This document shows positions 12,472-24,575 of a stretch of 64,000 bases of DNA, piece after piece. The DNA is taken from NCBI GenBank assembly GCA_022818135.1, contig JAFMSR010000016.1, positions 3,159,290 to 3,223,289 on the forward strand. Direction: 5' to 3'. The DNA comes from Saxidomus purpurata (taxonomy: Eukaryota; Mollusca; Bivalvia; Venerida; Veneridae). Under the pieces are notes generated by a model. That model was not told where the DNA came from and did not search any database. It saw only the letters and a list, made by a program, of their open reading frames with translations. Position numbers and translations under genes: made by a program. Within the stretch, counting starts at the first letter, position 1. Every line of letters starts with the position of its first letter.

Positions 12472-13564
12472 TAGCTTGACTATTCAAAGAATAAGGAGGC
12501 TATTGCACTCGCCCCAGCGTCGGCGTTGGTTAAAGTTTTTTATAAAGTCAAATATCTTGAATACTATCAAAGCTATTCACTTGAAACTCAAAGTATGTGT
12601 CTACCATCAATATCTACACCTGAGGAAACAATCCCCATAACTCTGTTTTGATTTTTGACAGATTTATGCCCCTTTTTAACTTAGAATTTTTGGTTAAAGG
12701 TTTTTATAAATTCGAATATCTTGAATACTAACAAAGGTATTGACTTGAAACTCAAAATATATGTCTACCATCAACATTTACACCAGAGGAAACAATCCTC
12801 ATAACTGTTTTGATTTTTGACAGATTTAAGCCCCTTTTCAACTTGGAATTTTTGGTAAAAGATTTTATAAATTCAAATATTTTGAATACTTTCAAAGGTA
12901 TTGACTTGAAACTCAAATTATGTGTCCACCATCAACATCTTCACAGGAGGAAACAATCCCCATAACTCTGTTTTGATTTTTGTTAGATGTATGCCCCTTT
13001 TTAACTTAGAACTTTTAGTTAAAGATTTTTATGAAGTCAAATATCTTGAATACTATCAAACGTATTGACTTGAAACTTAAAATGTAACTATGTTTACTAT
13101 CAACATCTCCACCAATGTTTTTGATTTTTGACATATTTATGCCCCTTTTTAACTTAGAATATTGTCACAGTTTTTACCAGACTACTATTAGAAATACTCG
13201 AAATGGCTTACTTTTGAAATGTCATTGAATAATTATGCAGCATGCAGCGGACATGCTTCTTTTATTTTATACATATCAATTTTGAAACGTTACAAAGTTA
13301 TTCATGATCAAATATACAAGGTGATGTATTTCTTTGAAATTATCCCCCCCCTCCTCCCCCCAGTTGGCTTACAAAAAAAATATTAATCCAGAGTAAGGCT
13401 TTTCATGTCATGTTAATTTACAAAGGTCTTTGAACAAGGTTCATATCTTTGACCTTAATTCTTATAGACAATTACACAATACACCTGTTCTTAGACAAAA
13501 AAAATCCCATTTTACTGACAAGCTTTCGAATAGTCGAGCGTGCTGTCATGAGACAGCTCTTGTT
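12472..13564 (+). mobile_element. Tag-family A element, complete
   Basis: The head TTAGCTTGACTATTC folds back on GAATAAGGAGGCT. GC-rich 'ccccagcgtcggcg' and three to four core repeats of about 170 bp follow. The 3' tag complement AATAGTCGAGC is followed by the hairpin GCTGTC-ATGA-GACAGC and TCTTGTT. The distal third (13180-13500) is degenerate. Confidence 0.8.
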
Positions 13565-14494
13565 AAATAAGTTTTCATGAGAGTTATGTTTGAACATTTC
13601 TTCTGCAATAAATTAAGAAATTCTCAATGCTTAAAATAACATTTAAAAAAAACAACTTTGATATAATTGGCAACAAATTTTATGTATTTTTTTTACAGAA
13701 ACTCGTTTCTCTTTATGGTATATTTTCAGGCTGAATACATCTGAAATCTCAATTGTTGTTGTTTATTAAAATTTGAACAATTGCTTAACACATAAAACAG
13801 AATGGTGAAATGCCAAATTTAGAGTTTTATTATTCATGAGAAAGAGGTCATTTTCAATATTTTCAAGGGTATATTTAAAAAAGTGTCCATTTCTTATAAA
13901 TAATATTTTGACTTATCAGGTATAACCCTAACAACAAACGGAAATTCATAGAATTCTATATGCTTGAAAAAAATGATGAAACTATATACCCGGTAGCAAT
14001 TGTCTTTAAAAACTGTACTGAAGAGCTCTCTTACAATACGGGTTTTATATGATTGGTTCATAAATTCTCCGTTTATTTTCTGGGGTTTGCCGGTTTAAAA
14101 ATCGCATGAAAATTTTCTAAGTCCAAACAGTGCCGGCGTTTCCATGATTTTCCACGGCCATTCCATATTTTGCCGGGTCTGTTTTGTTAAATAACCCGGA
14201 AAACCACGGAAAGTTGGAGTATGAAGATTTTGCAATTTCCATGTTTTCCAGGGATTTCCAGGGACAAAATTTTTTAACCAGGTTTTCCAAAGGAAAAATC
14301 CTGGTTATAAGATTGGGGTATGTCGGCGGGCGGGCGGGCGTAAACAATTTCTTCTGTGCGCAACTCCTCCTACATTTCTCAACGGATTTCAACCAAACTT
14401 TCACAGAAGTATTGTCATGAAGTGCCCTGGCGCATATTGTCGGGGTTTTGTGATTTGGTCATTTTTGACAGAATTATGGCCCTTTGTTTTTTTT
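13565..14494. other. Spacer with a short GGAAA/TTTCC palindromic tract
   Basis: 13565-14110 is AT-rich and unrecognised. 14115-14295 holds imperfect 'ttccacgg' / 'ccgggaaa'-type dyads like those at 1327-1660. No gene was recognised. Confidence 0.45.
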
Positions 14495-15411
14495 TAGCTC
14501 ACCTGGCTACGCCAGGGTGAGCTTTTCTGATCGATGATTGTCCGTCGTCCGTGGGCCGTCGTCCGTCAACATTTTGATTCAAATGACATCTCCTCTGAAA
14601 CCTCTAGGCCAATGTTGATAAAACTATGCAGGAATGTTCCTTGCATGAAGCTCTACCAAAATTGTTCAAAGAATTCCATTCCATGCAGAACTCTGGTTGC
14701 TATGGCAACAAATAGGAAAATCTTTAAAAATCTTCTCCTCTGAAACCACAAGGCCTAGAGCTTAGATATTTGGCATGTAGCATTGGCAAGTGGACCTTTA
14801 CCAAAATTGTTCAAATTATGAGCCCCGGATCAAAATTGACCCCGCACGGGGGGGTCACTTAGTTTTACATAGGCTTATGTAGGAAAAACTTTAAAAATCT
14901 TCTTCTCTGAAACCACAAGGCCTAGAGCTTAGATATTTGGCATGTAGCATTGTCTAGTGGACCTCTTCAAAGTTTGTTCAAATTATGCCCCTGGGGTCAA
15001 AATTGACCCCGCACTGGGGGTCACTTAGTTTTACATAGGCTTATATAGTAAAAACTTTAAAAATCTTCTTTGAAACCACAAGGCATAGAGCTTAGATATT
15101 TGGCATGTAGCATTGGCTAGTGGACCTCTACCAAGATTGTTCAAATTATGACCCCCGGGTCATAATTGACCCTGCACTTTTACTTAGGCTTATATAGGGA
15201 AAACTTAAAAAATCTTTTTCTCTGAAACCACAAGGCCTAGAGCTTATGCCCCTGGGGTCAAAATTGACCTTGCCCGGGGGGTATCATTTGTTTTACGAAG
15301 GCATTTATAGGAAAACTTATTTGGTATATAACATTATCTAGTGATCTTCCACCAGGCAAGTGGACTTGTACCAAGGTGAGTGATATAGGGCCATATCTTG
15401 GCCCTTTTGTT
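14495..15411 (+). mobile_element. Tag-family B element, nearly complete
   Basis: The head TAGCTCACCTGGCTACGCCA folds back on GGGTGAGCT; it is virtually identical to 6957-7200. Four to five core repeats and the tag complement AGGTGAGTGATAT follow. The terminal hairpin is slightly altered (an inserted 'at' gives GGGCCATATCTTGGCCC) and the end is TTTTGTT. It abuts the duplicated Ig-exon block. Confidence 0.8.
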
Positions 15412-15412
15412 T

Positions 15413-16649
15413 ACAATTTAACCACTTGATTACATAAAAAACTTAATGCGTGCCAAACATAAATATGCTTCAATTTAGTTGGGTGGGTGTGGTATATGCG
15501 TTATATACGCGTTATGCAAGAAAACAATGGCTGATGATCGGACCGCATTATAAAAAAGTCTTCACCTATAACGCGGGTCTGACCCTTTGGACCCCGACTA
15601 CCGTGTTATAAAGGGATTGCAGTGAATTACATTTAGGAACTACATTTAAGTTAGAAAGGTCTATTTCTGGATGAGACATTTTAATATTCCTTTGTATTTT
15701 GTTTCAGGTTTGGGGCAAGATGTTACTTTGACATTGGATAAACAGTGTTACAATATTGGGGATAGTATGACCTTGTCTGTTACCTATGGAGGTTCGGGTA
15801 CAGTAAGTGGAGTTGAATGGTTTTACAGTGGAAGAGACTCACAGAATATCATTTTACTAACAGACTGCAGTGTGTTCCAGACAGATACAGGATTTCCAAG
15901 TGGAATTACTTACAAATGTCCACCTGATACTGTAGATAGCAATACCTACCAGTTAATTTTAGGCAGTGTAAGTGCAAGTGAGTTGGATACAACTACATGG
16001 GGAGCAACATTTCAAGTCTCTACTGGAAATCTTCCATTAGAAACAGTACAGCCTGTATCATGCATAAGTAAGTATATCTTTGAGCTAATTCAGAAATAAT
16101 TTATTAAGGCTTGAAGTACTTTATTAGCTCATCTGGCTTTGCCAGGGTGAGCTTTTGCGATGGATGATTACCAGGGTGAGCTTTTGCGATGGATGATTGT
16201 CAAAACTTAAAAATCTTCTTCTCTGAAACTGCAAGGCCTAAAGCTTAGGTATTTGGCATGTAGCATTGACTAGTGGACCTCCACCAAAATTGCTCAAATC
16301 ATGTTCCCTGGGTTAAAATTGACCCCACCTGGGGGTGTCACTTGATATTACATAGGTTTGACCCCACCCGGGGGTGTTACTTGATATTACATAGGTTTCT
16401 ATAGGATGAACTTTAAAAATCTTCTCCAAAACCACAAGGCCTAGAGCTAAGATATTTAATATAAAGCATTGCTTGTGGACCTCTACCAATCTTTGTTCAA
16501 ATCATGCCCCTGGGGTCAATATTGGCCCCGCCTAGGGCACCACTATTTAGCTTACCTTAGCACCAAGTGCTCAAAGGTGAGATGTTGTGATCGCCTGGTG
16601 TCTGTCATCTGTCTGTCGGTCGGTCGGTCGGTCAGTCGGTCAGTTGGTC
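15413..16649 (+). repeat. Segmental duplication copy 1 (Ig-exon block)
   Basis: Aligns nearly base for base with 30196-31445 at a constant offset of 14783 through the exon. It includes an upstream stretch with 'gcgttatatacgcg', the Ig-like exon and a rearranged family B-like remnant with a doubled 'gccagggtgagcttttg' segment. Only a handful of substitutions are visible, so the duplication is recent or kept homogeneous by gene conversion. The copies diverge in a GGTC microsatellite at the right end. Confidence 0.9.
15708..16067 (+). CDS. Ig-like domain exon, copy 1 (internal exon, phase 1-1)
   Basis: An internal exon of 360 bp (120 codons) between a good acceptor (ttttgtttcag at 15697-15707) and donor (A|GTAAGTAT at 16067). 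Both junctions are phase 1, the usual symmetry of extracellular modules that can be duplicated without frame loss. The product starts LGQDVTLTLDKQCYNIGDSM. It alternates beta-strand-like segments, has a Trp in VEWFYSG where Ig domains carry the strand-C Trp, and a YQLILGSV segment like strand E; Cys positions are not the textbook V-set pair. The Ig-like call is inference from this layout. No signal peptide, partner exon or transmembrane segment is visible nearby, so the parent gene is unknown. Confidence 0.65.
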
Positions 16650-17250
16650 CGTCCGTCCGAACATAGGTCATCTAGCGTCAAAAACTAGGTTACAGGGTCA
16701 AATCATAGACTAGATGCCCACGTGCAACATGTCCAGCTGCCGTATGTCAAAAGAGCTAACTCCTTACCAAGTAGAGATAGGTTAAAATACACTTAAATAT
16801 TGGAGGTAACATACATGTTGTACCACAGAAAAGTGGTCTCAATTTCTCTCTACGGCCAGTAATAAAAAAGTTACAATATAAGCTACATGTATTAATATTA
16901 GCAACAAGGGGAAGTAATTCTAAAAACAATGGTAGCCCATGGTGGTGAACATTTGTGCCAAGTTACATCAAAATCCCTCCATGTATGAAGAAGAAATGCT
17001 CCGGACAAAGTCATTCTTGAATTATTCTTGTATCTGACATTTGGCCTCTAAGTGTGACCTTGACCTTAGACCTAGGGACCTGGTTCTTGCAAATGACGTG
17101 TCATAGTGGTGAACATTTGTGCCAAGTTACATCAACAGCCCTCCATGCATGAAAAAGATATGCTCTGGACAAAGTCATTCTTGAATTTGACCTTTAACCT
17201 CTAAATGTAAAATCTACATTTTAAATGCATTACATACATACCTTTGCATG
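16650..17250 (+). repeat. Dispersed repeat shared with 47663-48249
   Basis: Begins at 'ccgtccgtccgaacatagg' and runs to 'gcatgtttggta'. The copy at 47663-48249 matches closely but lacks about 34 bp (near 16876-16910) and has small indels. It contains 'gaagaagaaatgctccgg', whose reverse complement recurs at 50870-51095. Probably a body fragment of another GTCC-seeded element. No coding. Confidence 0.75.
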
Positions 17251-17391
17251 TTTGGTATTCCAAAAATTGTTTTTATTCCGCTAAGGGCAAAGCATCTGCA
17301 GTTCCTGTAATGGCTTATGTATTGCAAAGGGAAGGAACTCTATTTATGAGAAAATACTTAAGTTCTTAACAAAAAGTCTTTTATGGCTTAT

Positions 17392-17640
17392 TATAACCCC
17401 GAAACGAAGTTTGGGGGGTATATAGGAGTCACCCGGTGGTTGGTCGGTCGGTCGGTCGGTCTGGCGGTCTGTTGCATTTTCCTTGTCCGGAGCATAACTT
17501 GAAAACGACTTGTTGGAATTCAATACAACTTCATACAATGGTCAAACCATTGAGAGGAAGTGCAGTGCACAAGAACCATAACTCCATCTTGCCTCATTAC
17601 AGAGTTATTGCCCTTTGTTACCTTTCCTTGTCGAACGACT
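17392..17640 (+). mobile_element. Tag-family C element, 5' fragment
   Basis: A TATAACCCCGAAACGAAGTTT head with fold-back GGGGGGTATA, a GGTCGGTCGGTCGGTCGGTC seed and a single core repeat. It breaks off after 'cctttccttgtc' and has no 3' hairpin. Confidence 0.75.
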
Positions 17641-18654
17641 ATCAGAACCAGAAAAATGTATTGGCTACAAATTCATCAAACAATCATAACTTATTATGTT
17701 AAGTTTTTACCACATGCCCAATACCGGTGTTTTCTTCTTCTGTTTTCTTTGATCAAACAAATTAGAAAACAAAACAACTTTCAAAATTTGATTAAATGTA
17801 ACTATTTTCGTTTATGTCATGACAAAAGGGCAATGGCAATACTATTTCTTGTACATCACATTTAATTTTACTATTTAGTGAGTTCATGAATTGCAGTCTC
17901 AGGTGGATGGGAAATTTGTGCATCAAGAGTCAAAGTTAAAGACCACGACCCTGCATTAAGTGGTCACTTCGCTTTACCAGTTAAATTTCCTGTATCCTCT
18001 GGCCGACTGCTTGTGACAAATTAGACTGTATTTTGTCTGAATGCCCCGTTTCCCGTGTCCCCAGTCATTGTATAATATACCCTCACATTATTCTTTGCAA
18101 TGCTGGAATCAGTTATTGTTTTCCTTATTGATGTCTTCAAAACTGCCAACCTGAACTTCACAAAATGAGTAACAGTAAATATCTTGGAACTTTAGGAACT
18201 GCAACTTCTTAAATTATTATATAGGTACATTTAAATAATTTGTCAAAAATATGGCTTTTAACTAATATAATTATGTGAACTGACACAAATGAAATGTACG
18301 TGAAACAAGTTCACAATATCATTTTTCATAAGACTGCTTACCATTGATTGAGTGAAGACTCCTAAGACAGTATTTCCAACATAAACAACATTGACTCTGA
18401 TTGGGTAATGTTACTACTTATTTATTGAATGATGTCAATATATATAAAATGACATCCCATAGAGTGCCTATATCATGTTTTCTATTTGAATTTTTATTCA
18501 TGTAGGTCAAAGGTATATAAGAAAAGGTCATAGAATTGCGATTCATTAATAAATGCTGGACTGACTGTTGTTACTGTCGGATCATACTACTTTGTTTGTT
18601 TGTTAGTTGTGCTTATGGTCCACCATTCTAATATTCAAGGTATATAATACCTGT
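17641..18654. other. Unannotated spacer
   Basis: No gene, SINE or tag-family element was recognised. Confidence 0.45.
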
Positions 18655-18917
18655 AGAGAGACAGATACAGATACATAGGGAATCCAGGTACTAGACCCTA
18701 GCTCTTTTAGGAATAGACCCCTTGGTTTTGCATGCACGGTGTATATAGCACTGATACATGTGAGAAAACCTCTGGGTTTCTAACCAATCCATCTCTAGAT
18801 GGGTGGGAAATACTGAAAAGTGTTTCGGAAATTTCCAATGCCCCAGCCAAGATTCGAACCAGGGGCCTCCGGATTGGTAGTTCAGAGCGTTAACCACTCG
18901 ACCACCACATCACCCTT
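18655..18917 (-). mobile_element. tRNA-derived SINE (minus strand)
   Basis: On the minus strand the segment starts near 18917 with a tRNA-like part: an A-box-like TGGTCGAGTGG, then GGTTCGAATC as a good B box about 40 bp on. A non-tRNA body and a 3' end with 'ctgtatctgtatctgtctct' follow. The tRNA-like part would not fold as a full functional tRNA, and the long tail favours a SINE over a tRNA gene. Confidence 0.7.
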
Positions 18918-20515
18918 TGGATCATACAAAGTTTTGTCCTTTGTTCCTATATTATCCGATGTTTGTTTTCAGCAAATCAAGCCTCTGCATCACATTACCA
19001 TTGTTACTTAAATTACAGTCAAGATGTACAAATAAATCTGGGCTATTTTTATTTTATTTGAGAACCGAATAGCAAATATTTATGTAAAAAAACTCATTTT
19101 GTGCAGGAAATTATAATAAAAGAAGTAGTTTTAGAAGCATTTTTTTAAATACTGGATAATTGTATTTAAAATATAAAAACATGTCCATTTAATGCACATC
19201 TTGCCAAAAGCCAAATGTAGGAGCGCCAGTCCTGGTTTAATATGAAACTGGTTTTAACTGCCCTGACCAAGTAGTCCCAATGGGTGCCAGATATAGCTGG
19301 TTTTACTGCACATGGTACAACATTTAGTTTTTCTACAATCAGTATAGATCTCGAGATAATTAAGTTTTCATTCAGACACAAACGCAAAATTAAATGACCA
19401 TCTAACCAGCATGGTGGATCCTATCCTCCCTGAAAGTCTGCTATATGCGGGCAAAAAAAATGTGTAATTGATTAAAATAAATAAATATTCATTTAATTCT
19501 TTTAAAATATCATTCCTTTATCATTTCTTTCCAGATAGATCAGTCTTCCAAGTAATAATCACTCTAATTTGAGTTAACTGTTTAATGCAACAGAGTTCCA
19601 ACTTGAGTTAGATCTGTTTTGCCTTAAATTTCATCTAAAAATATGACTGTTTATAATTGGAAAACAGATCTAACTCGCAAAGGTTTAAATATCTCTTTTA
19701 TTATTTATTTTTTCTTATTTTTTAAATTCCTAGTGTTAATATTTTACCATCAGTTGACAAAAAATATAGAAATTAACACAAAAATGTTTATCTTGCAAGT
19801 ATGGAACAGTTTTTTAAGCCTCCTGTAAAATTTGAAAAAACACACTTAGACCTGTGTTGCGTTCACCCCTCGATATTTACAAGAAGCAAGTTGAGATAAA
19901 TCTTTCCGGTAAAATGAGAACTTATTTAGTATAGAAATTTAATCTAGTATCACTGTTGTGTCTAAATTCATTTAACAGGAATCCAACCATGATGAACACA
20001 AATTTCATTGCTGCAAAATATATCACCCTACAAGTCAAAAATCACAAATATTCAGTATTTGGTAATAGCCACAGTTAGCGTGATTCACTGCATTATGCAG
20101 GCCACTTGTTGGGTAAGACATTGATCTTTCCAGTTGAAATGACTGCAAAACTATTTCATGGAAGTTGATCAGAATGTGTGTGTTGATGAACTTTAAAAGA
20201 AATAAAACAAAAAAGACTACAGTATCATAACTTTTTTCGTGAAACTCCTTTTAAATGATAGGTGGTAAGAAAACTCTACCGCATATTTGTATTTTGTGGG
20301 CTTTAAATGTATTGGGCTAACTGTTACATGTTAAAATGTAACGTAAGAAATATCACTAAACTCGGCTAGAGCAAGTATGCATATTATCGACACTTAAACT
20401 TTCATTTTTCAATTTTTGTTTACTTACTATATTAGGAGCTGAATCCCGTCTCACTGATGAACCCTGGTTATCCATTCGTCAAGAAAAACATGTTTTTCTG
20501 GTGTTTATGTATTTT
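18918..20515. other. Unannotated AT-rich spacer
   Basis: No gene was recognised. A 17-bp inverted repeat (GAGTTAGATCTGTTTT and its complement) separated by about 50 bp lies at 19594-19679. Confidence 0.45.
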
Positions 20516-21461
20516 TAGCTCGACTTTTCTATGAAAAGGGGAGCTATCCTACTCGCCCCGGCGTCGGCGTTGGCGTCACACCTTGGTTAAGTTTTTCGTA
20601 CCACCCCACTTTATTTCAGAAGTATTAGAGGTATGGCTTTGAAACTTACCATACTTGTTTACCATCATAACCTCCATCTACAGACAAGAGTACAAAACTC
20701 TGTCAAGGTTTTTGACAGAATTATGGCCCTTTTTTGACTTAGAAAGTGTATTGAGCTTGGTTAAGTTTTTCGTACCACCTCACTTTATTTCAAAACCATT
20801 GGAGGTATTGCTTTGAAACTAATCATACTTGTTTACCATCACGACCTTCATCAACAGACAAGAGGACATAACTCTGTCAAGGTTTTTGACAGAATTATGC
20901 CCCTTTTTGACTAAGAAAATACATTGAATATGGGTAAAATCCACTTATTGCCTTAACCCTTTGAGATATTGCTTTGAAACTTTTAATGCTATTTCACATC
21001 ATTACCCCTATCTGTAGGCAAGAAAAGGTAACTCTGTCAGGGATTTATTTTAATAATTAAGGCTTTTTATCGACTTAGAATCTTGGTTAAGTTTTTCGTA
21101 CCAGTCCACTTTTTGACTGAACTGTTTGAGATATTAATTTGAAAGTTGGAATACTTGTTTACCAAACATGGGCAGGAGAAGGTAATTCTGTCAAGGATTT
21201 TATTTGAATTATGGCCCTTTTTGACTTAGAAACTCAGTTAAAATTTTCATTCTTGTCCACTTGTCCACTCCAAAGTTGGAGTACTTATGTACCATCGTAA
21301 GACCTATCTGTAAGCAATAGAAGATAACTCTGTGAAAAATTTTCTTGATTTGTACTTAGAAATTCCTAGTTAAAGTCTTGTGTGCCCTTAACTGTCAAAG
21401 TTTTGTTTTATTGGCAAGCACTAAAAAAGTCGAGCACGCTGTCCTACTGACAGCTCTTGTT
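20516..21461 (+). mobile_element. Tag-family A element, best-preserved copy
   Basis: The head TAGCTCGACTTTTC folds back on GAAAAGGGGAGCTA (loop 'tat'). 'cgccccggcgtcggcgttgg' follows, then about four core repeats of 175-185 bp. The 3' tag complement AAGTCGAGC precedes the hairpin GCTGTC-CTACT-GACAGC and TCTTGTT. It serves as the type copy for family A in this window. No protein is encoded. Confidence 0.85.
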
Positions 21462-22374
21462 TTGGTGAGCTTTTAGGATCGTTAAATGTCCGTCGCCTGT
21501 CTGTGCTTACATTTGGATACTTAGGTGGCTATAGGAACAATAGGTAACAGTAATACTCTTTGATGTCATTCATTCCGTCAGCTCTTAGGTGGCTATGTTT
21601 TCTCTTACGTGGCTAAAATAACAATGGAGAGAACAATAGAGAAGCAACATAAGTATCCATAATTTTTTTTATTAGCTCACCTGAGCTGGCTCAGGGTGAG
21701 CTATTAGGATCGATGATTGTCCGTCGTCCGTCCACATTTAGTTCGTTAAGGCTCTAGTGGTCACATTTTTTCCTCAATTGTCACGAAACTTGGTCAGGAT
21801 GTTTGTCCCAGTAATTACTCGGACGAGTTCGAATATGGGTCATCTCGGATGAAAAACTAGGTCACATGACCCAAAAATAGAAAAATCTTGTTAAGGCTCT
21901 AGAGGCTACTGTTTCAGTCCAAATATCCTGGCAATTTGTCAGAAAGGTTGTTTGGTTGATTTCTAGCTCAAGTTTAATATGGGTCACCTGGAGTCAAAAA
22001 CTAGGTCACACAGCCCAAATATGGAAAAACCTTGTTAACACTCTAGAGGTAACATTTTTAGCCCAAATATCCTGGAAATTTGTCAGAAAGGTTGTTAAGA
22101 TGATTTCTAGCCCAAGTTCGAATATGGGTCATCTGGGGTCAAAAACTAGGTCACAGCCCAAATATGGAAAAACCTTGTTAACACTCTAGATGTTACATTT
22201 TCAGCCCAGATATCCTTGAAATTTGTCAGAAAGGTTGTTTTGATGATTTCTAGTTTTAATAGTGTGTTGTTTATTGAACACCTCAATCACTAATTTTATT
22301 GCAGTATTTTAACACCATAAGATTGATTTGTAATCAGTACACATCTTGGATCTCTCTACGGTAAGGCCAGAGTT

Positions 22375-22688
22375 TTTATATCTCTTGGTTTATGCGACTG
22401 CCTGTCCTATTTTTTGAAAAGGTAGAATAACAATGACATTCGTTATGAACTGACATTTTATTTGTATCATTTCCGCTGTTCCGACTTCACAGACTAGTTA
22501 ATGAAGTGTCAGAATAGTAGGGATATATAATTGAAAGTAATTATTTTAAAGTGTTTATTTTGTTCGAAAATGACGGGTGCAGTAGACTGATGTTCAATAT
22601 GTGCTCTGTTCAATACAGTAGGAAAAGTCCTTCATACTCAACATTTTAGAAAACTTCCCATAAACCAAGCAATATAAAAACTCTGGCC
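22375..22688. mobile_element. MITE with GGCCAGAG termini and TAA duplications
   Basis: The ends GGCCAGAGTTTTTATAT and its complement (ATATAAAAACTCTGGCC) are flanked on both sides by TAA (22372-22374, 22689-22691). A GGCC-starting inverted repeat with a 3-bp TWA target is the pattern known for PIF/Harbinger MITEs. The same unit sits at 23991-24322 and 52311-52639 inside sister B elements, so it was acquired before they multiplied. Confidence 0.65.
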
Positions 22689-22839
22689 TAAAATTGGCAC
22701 TTATAAAGTTTTAAATAGCGATGATGCAATACATGTTCTTGACCCCTAGTTGAACTTCCCTGTTAAAGAATGTAGTTGTAATTTTTACATTCACATCTAT
22801 CACTTTGGAAAGTACCATAAATTGTTAAAAAATGAACAG

Positions 22840-23430
22840 CTCACAGTGTAGATCATGATCAGACAGGAAAAATTGAATAGCTCACAGTGCAGATCATGAT
22901 CAGACAGCAAAATACTGAATAGCTTACAGTGCAGATCATGATCATACAGCAAAATAATGAATAGCTTACAGTGCAGATCATGATCAGACATTAAAATAAT
23001 GAATAGCTTACAGTGTAGATCATGATCAGACAGCAAAATAACTAATAGCTTACAGTGCAGATCATGATCAGACAGCAAAATAATGAATAGCTTACAATGC
23101 AGATCATGATCAGACAGCAAAATAATGAAAGTGCAGATCATGATCAGACAGCAAAATAATGCATAGCAAACAGTGCAGACCATGATCAGACAGCTAAATA
23201 ATGAAAGTGCAGATCATGATCAGACAGCTAAACAATGCATAGCAAACAGTGCAGATCATGATCAGACAGCAAAAAATAAATAGCTGACAGTGCAGATCAT
23301 GACCAGCCAACATACAATGAATAGCTTACAGTGCAGATTATCATCAGACAGCAAAACAATGAACAGCAAACAGTGCAGATCATGATCAGACAGCAAAAAA
23401 TAAATAGCTGACAGTGCAGATCATGACCAG
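22840..23430. repeat. 42-bp satellite array 1
   Basis: About fifteen tandem units of roughly 42 bp around the core GCAGATCATGATCAGACAG, which contains the perfect palindrome GATCATGATC. Some units are shortened to about 33 bp. Because 42 is a multiple of three, a 127-codon minus-strand frame stays open through it; the periodic peptide is a by-product, not a gene. Confidence 0.9.
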
Positions 23431-23788
23431 CCAATTGTGTTGAAAATTTGAGTTTAAAAAAAGAATTAATAAATTATATTTTGCATTTTTAAAAACGAAA
23501 GTAGGTTTTTCAGTTTTCAAATATCTTAAAGAGGCTGTAAATAGGTTGTACAGTGGAACCTGTCTATTCCAAACCTGTTGGACAGGAGGACATTTTTGGA
23601 TTACAAAGGTGTTCAGATTAGAAAGGTTTACTACCAGGGCGATGTACATGTATGTCTGAGGAAAAAAAAAAGATTTTGTTTATGATTTAAAGGAAGAGAA
23701 ATCAACATTTTATGCAGTTTGAAAAAATAACTCACAAACCTCAAATAATTATCTTTCAATTTCAGAGATTTACTTTTAAACAGTTTTT
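23431..23788. other. Unannotated spacer
   Basis: No recognisable feature between the satellite and the family E head. Confidence 0.4.
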
Positions 23789-24575
23789 TATGCCCCCGAA
23801 GGGTGGCATATTAAAATCGCACCGTCCGTCTGTGCGTCCCCACTTACAAATTCGTGTCCGGACTGTAACTCTGTCATGCATTGAAGGATGTTGTTTATTG
23901 AACACCTCATTTGCTAATTTTATTGCAGTATTTTAACACCATATAAGCTTGATTTGTAATCAGTACACATCTTGGATCTCTCTATGGTAAGGCCAGAGTT
24001 TTTATATCTCTTGGTTTATGCGACTGCCTGTCCTATTTTTTGAAAAGGTAGAATAACAATGACATTATGAACTGACATTTTATTTGTATTATTTCCGCTG
24101 TTCCGACTTCACAGACTAGTTAATGAAGTGTCAGAATAGTAGGGATATATAATTGAAAGTAATTATTTTAAAGTGTTTATTTTGTTCGAAAATGACGATT
24201 ATTGACAGGTGCAGTAGACTGATGTTCAATATGTGCTCTGTTCAATACAGTATAGGAAAAGTCCTTCATACTCAACATTTTAGAAAACTTCCCATAAACC
24301 AAGCAATATAAAAACTCTGGCCTAAAATTGGCACTTATAAAGTTTTAAATAGCGATGATGCAATACATGTTCTTGACCCCTAGTTGAACTTCCATGTTAA
24401 AGAATGTAGTTGTAATTTTTACATTCACATCACAAGAAAGTTCATATATAAAATTAAATCAATATTTGATATATACAAAACATATAAGAAGATATCAGAT
24501 TTATCAATGACAAATATGCCTATGCATGTTTTTCTTTCATAAAAGAATATTATTAAGCTCTTACTCTTCCATCTA

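Larger units (their letters stand above)
21673..23430 (+). mobile_element. Tag-family B element (subtype with 42-bp satellite), 3' truncated
   Basis: The head TAGCTCACCTGAGCTGGCTC folds back on GGGTGAGCTA. Core repeats with 'aaaaactaggtcaca' follow, then an internal GGCC-ended MITE, then the 42-bp satellite. The family tail found at 29208-29243 and 53367-53399 is missing, so the copy ends within its satellite. Confidence 0.7.

Noticed and set aside
22800..23183. 127-codon minus-strand frame with a repeated LLSDHDLHCKLF-like peptide (also 28178-28408)
   Set aside because: It is the 42-bp satellite, whose unit is a multiple of three, so one frame stays open automatically. There is no splice context and units vary in ways that break it.
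22840..23430. Regular palindromic repeats with short intervals, superficially CRISPR-like
   Set aside because: The intervals are themselves repetitive, the genome is animal, and the array lies inside a transposable element.
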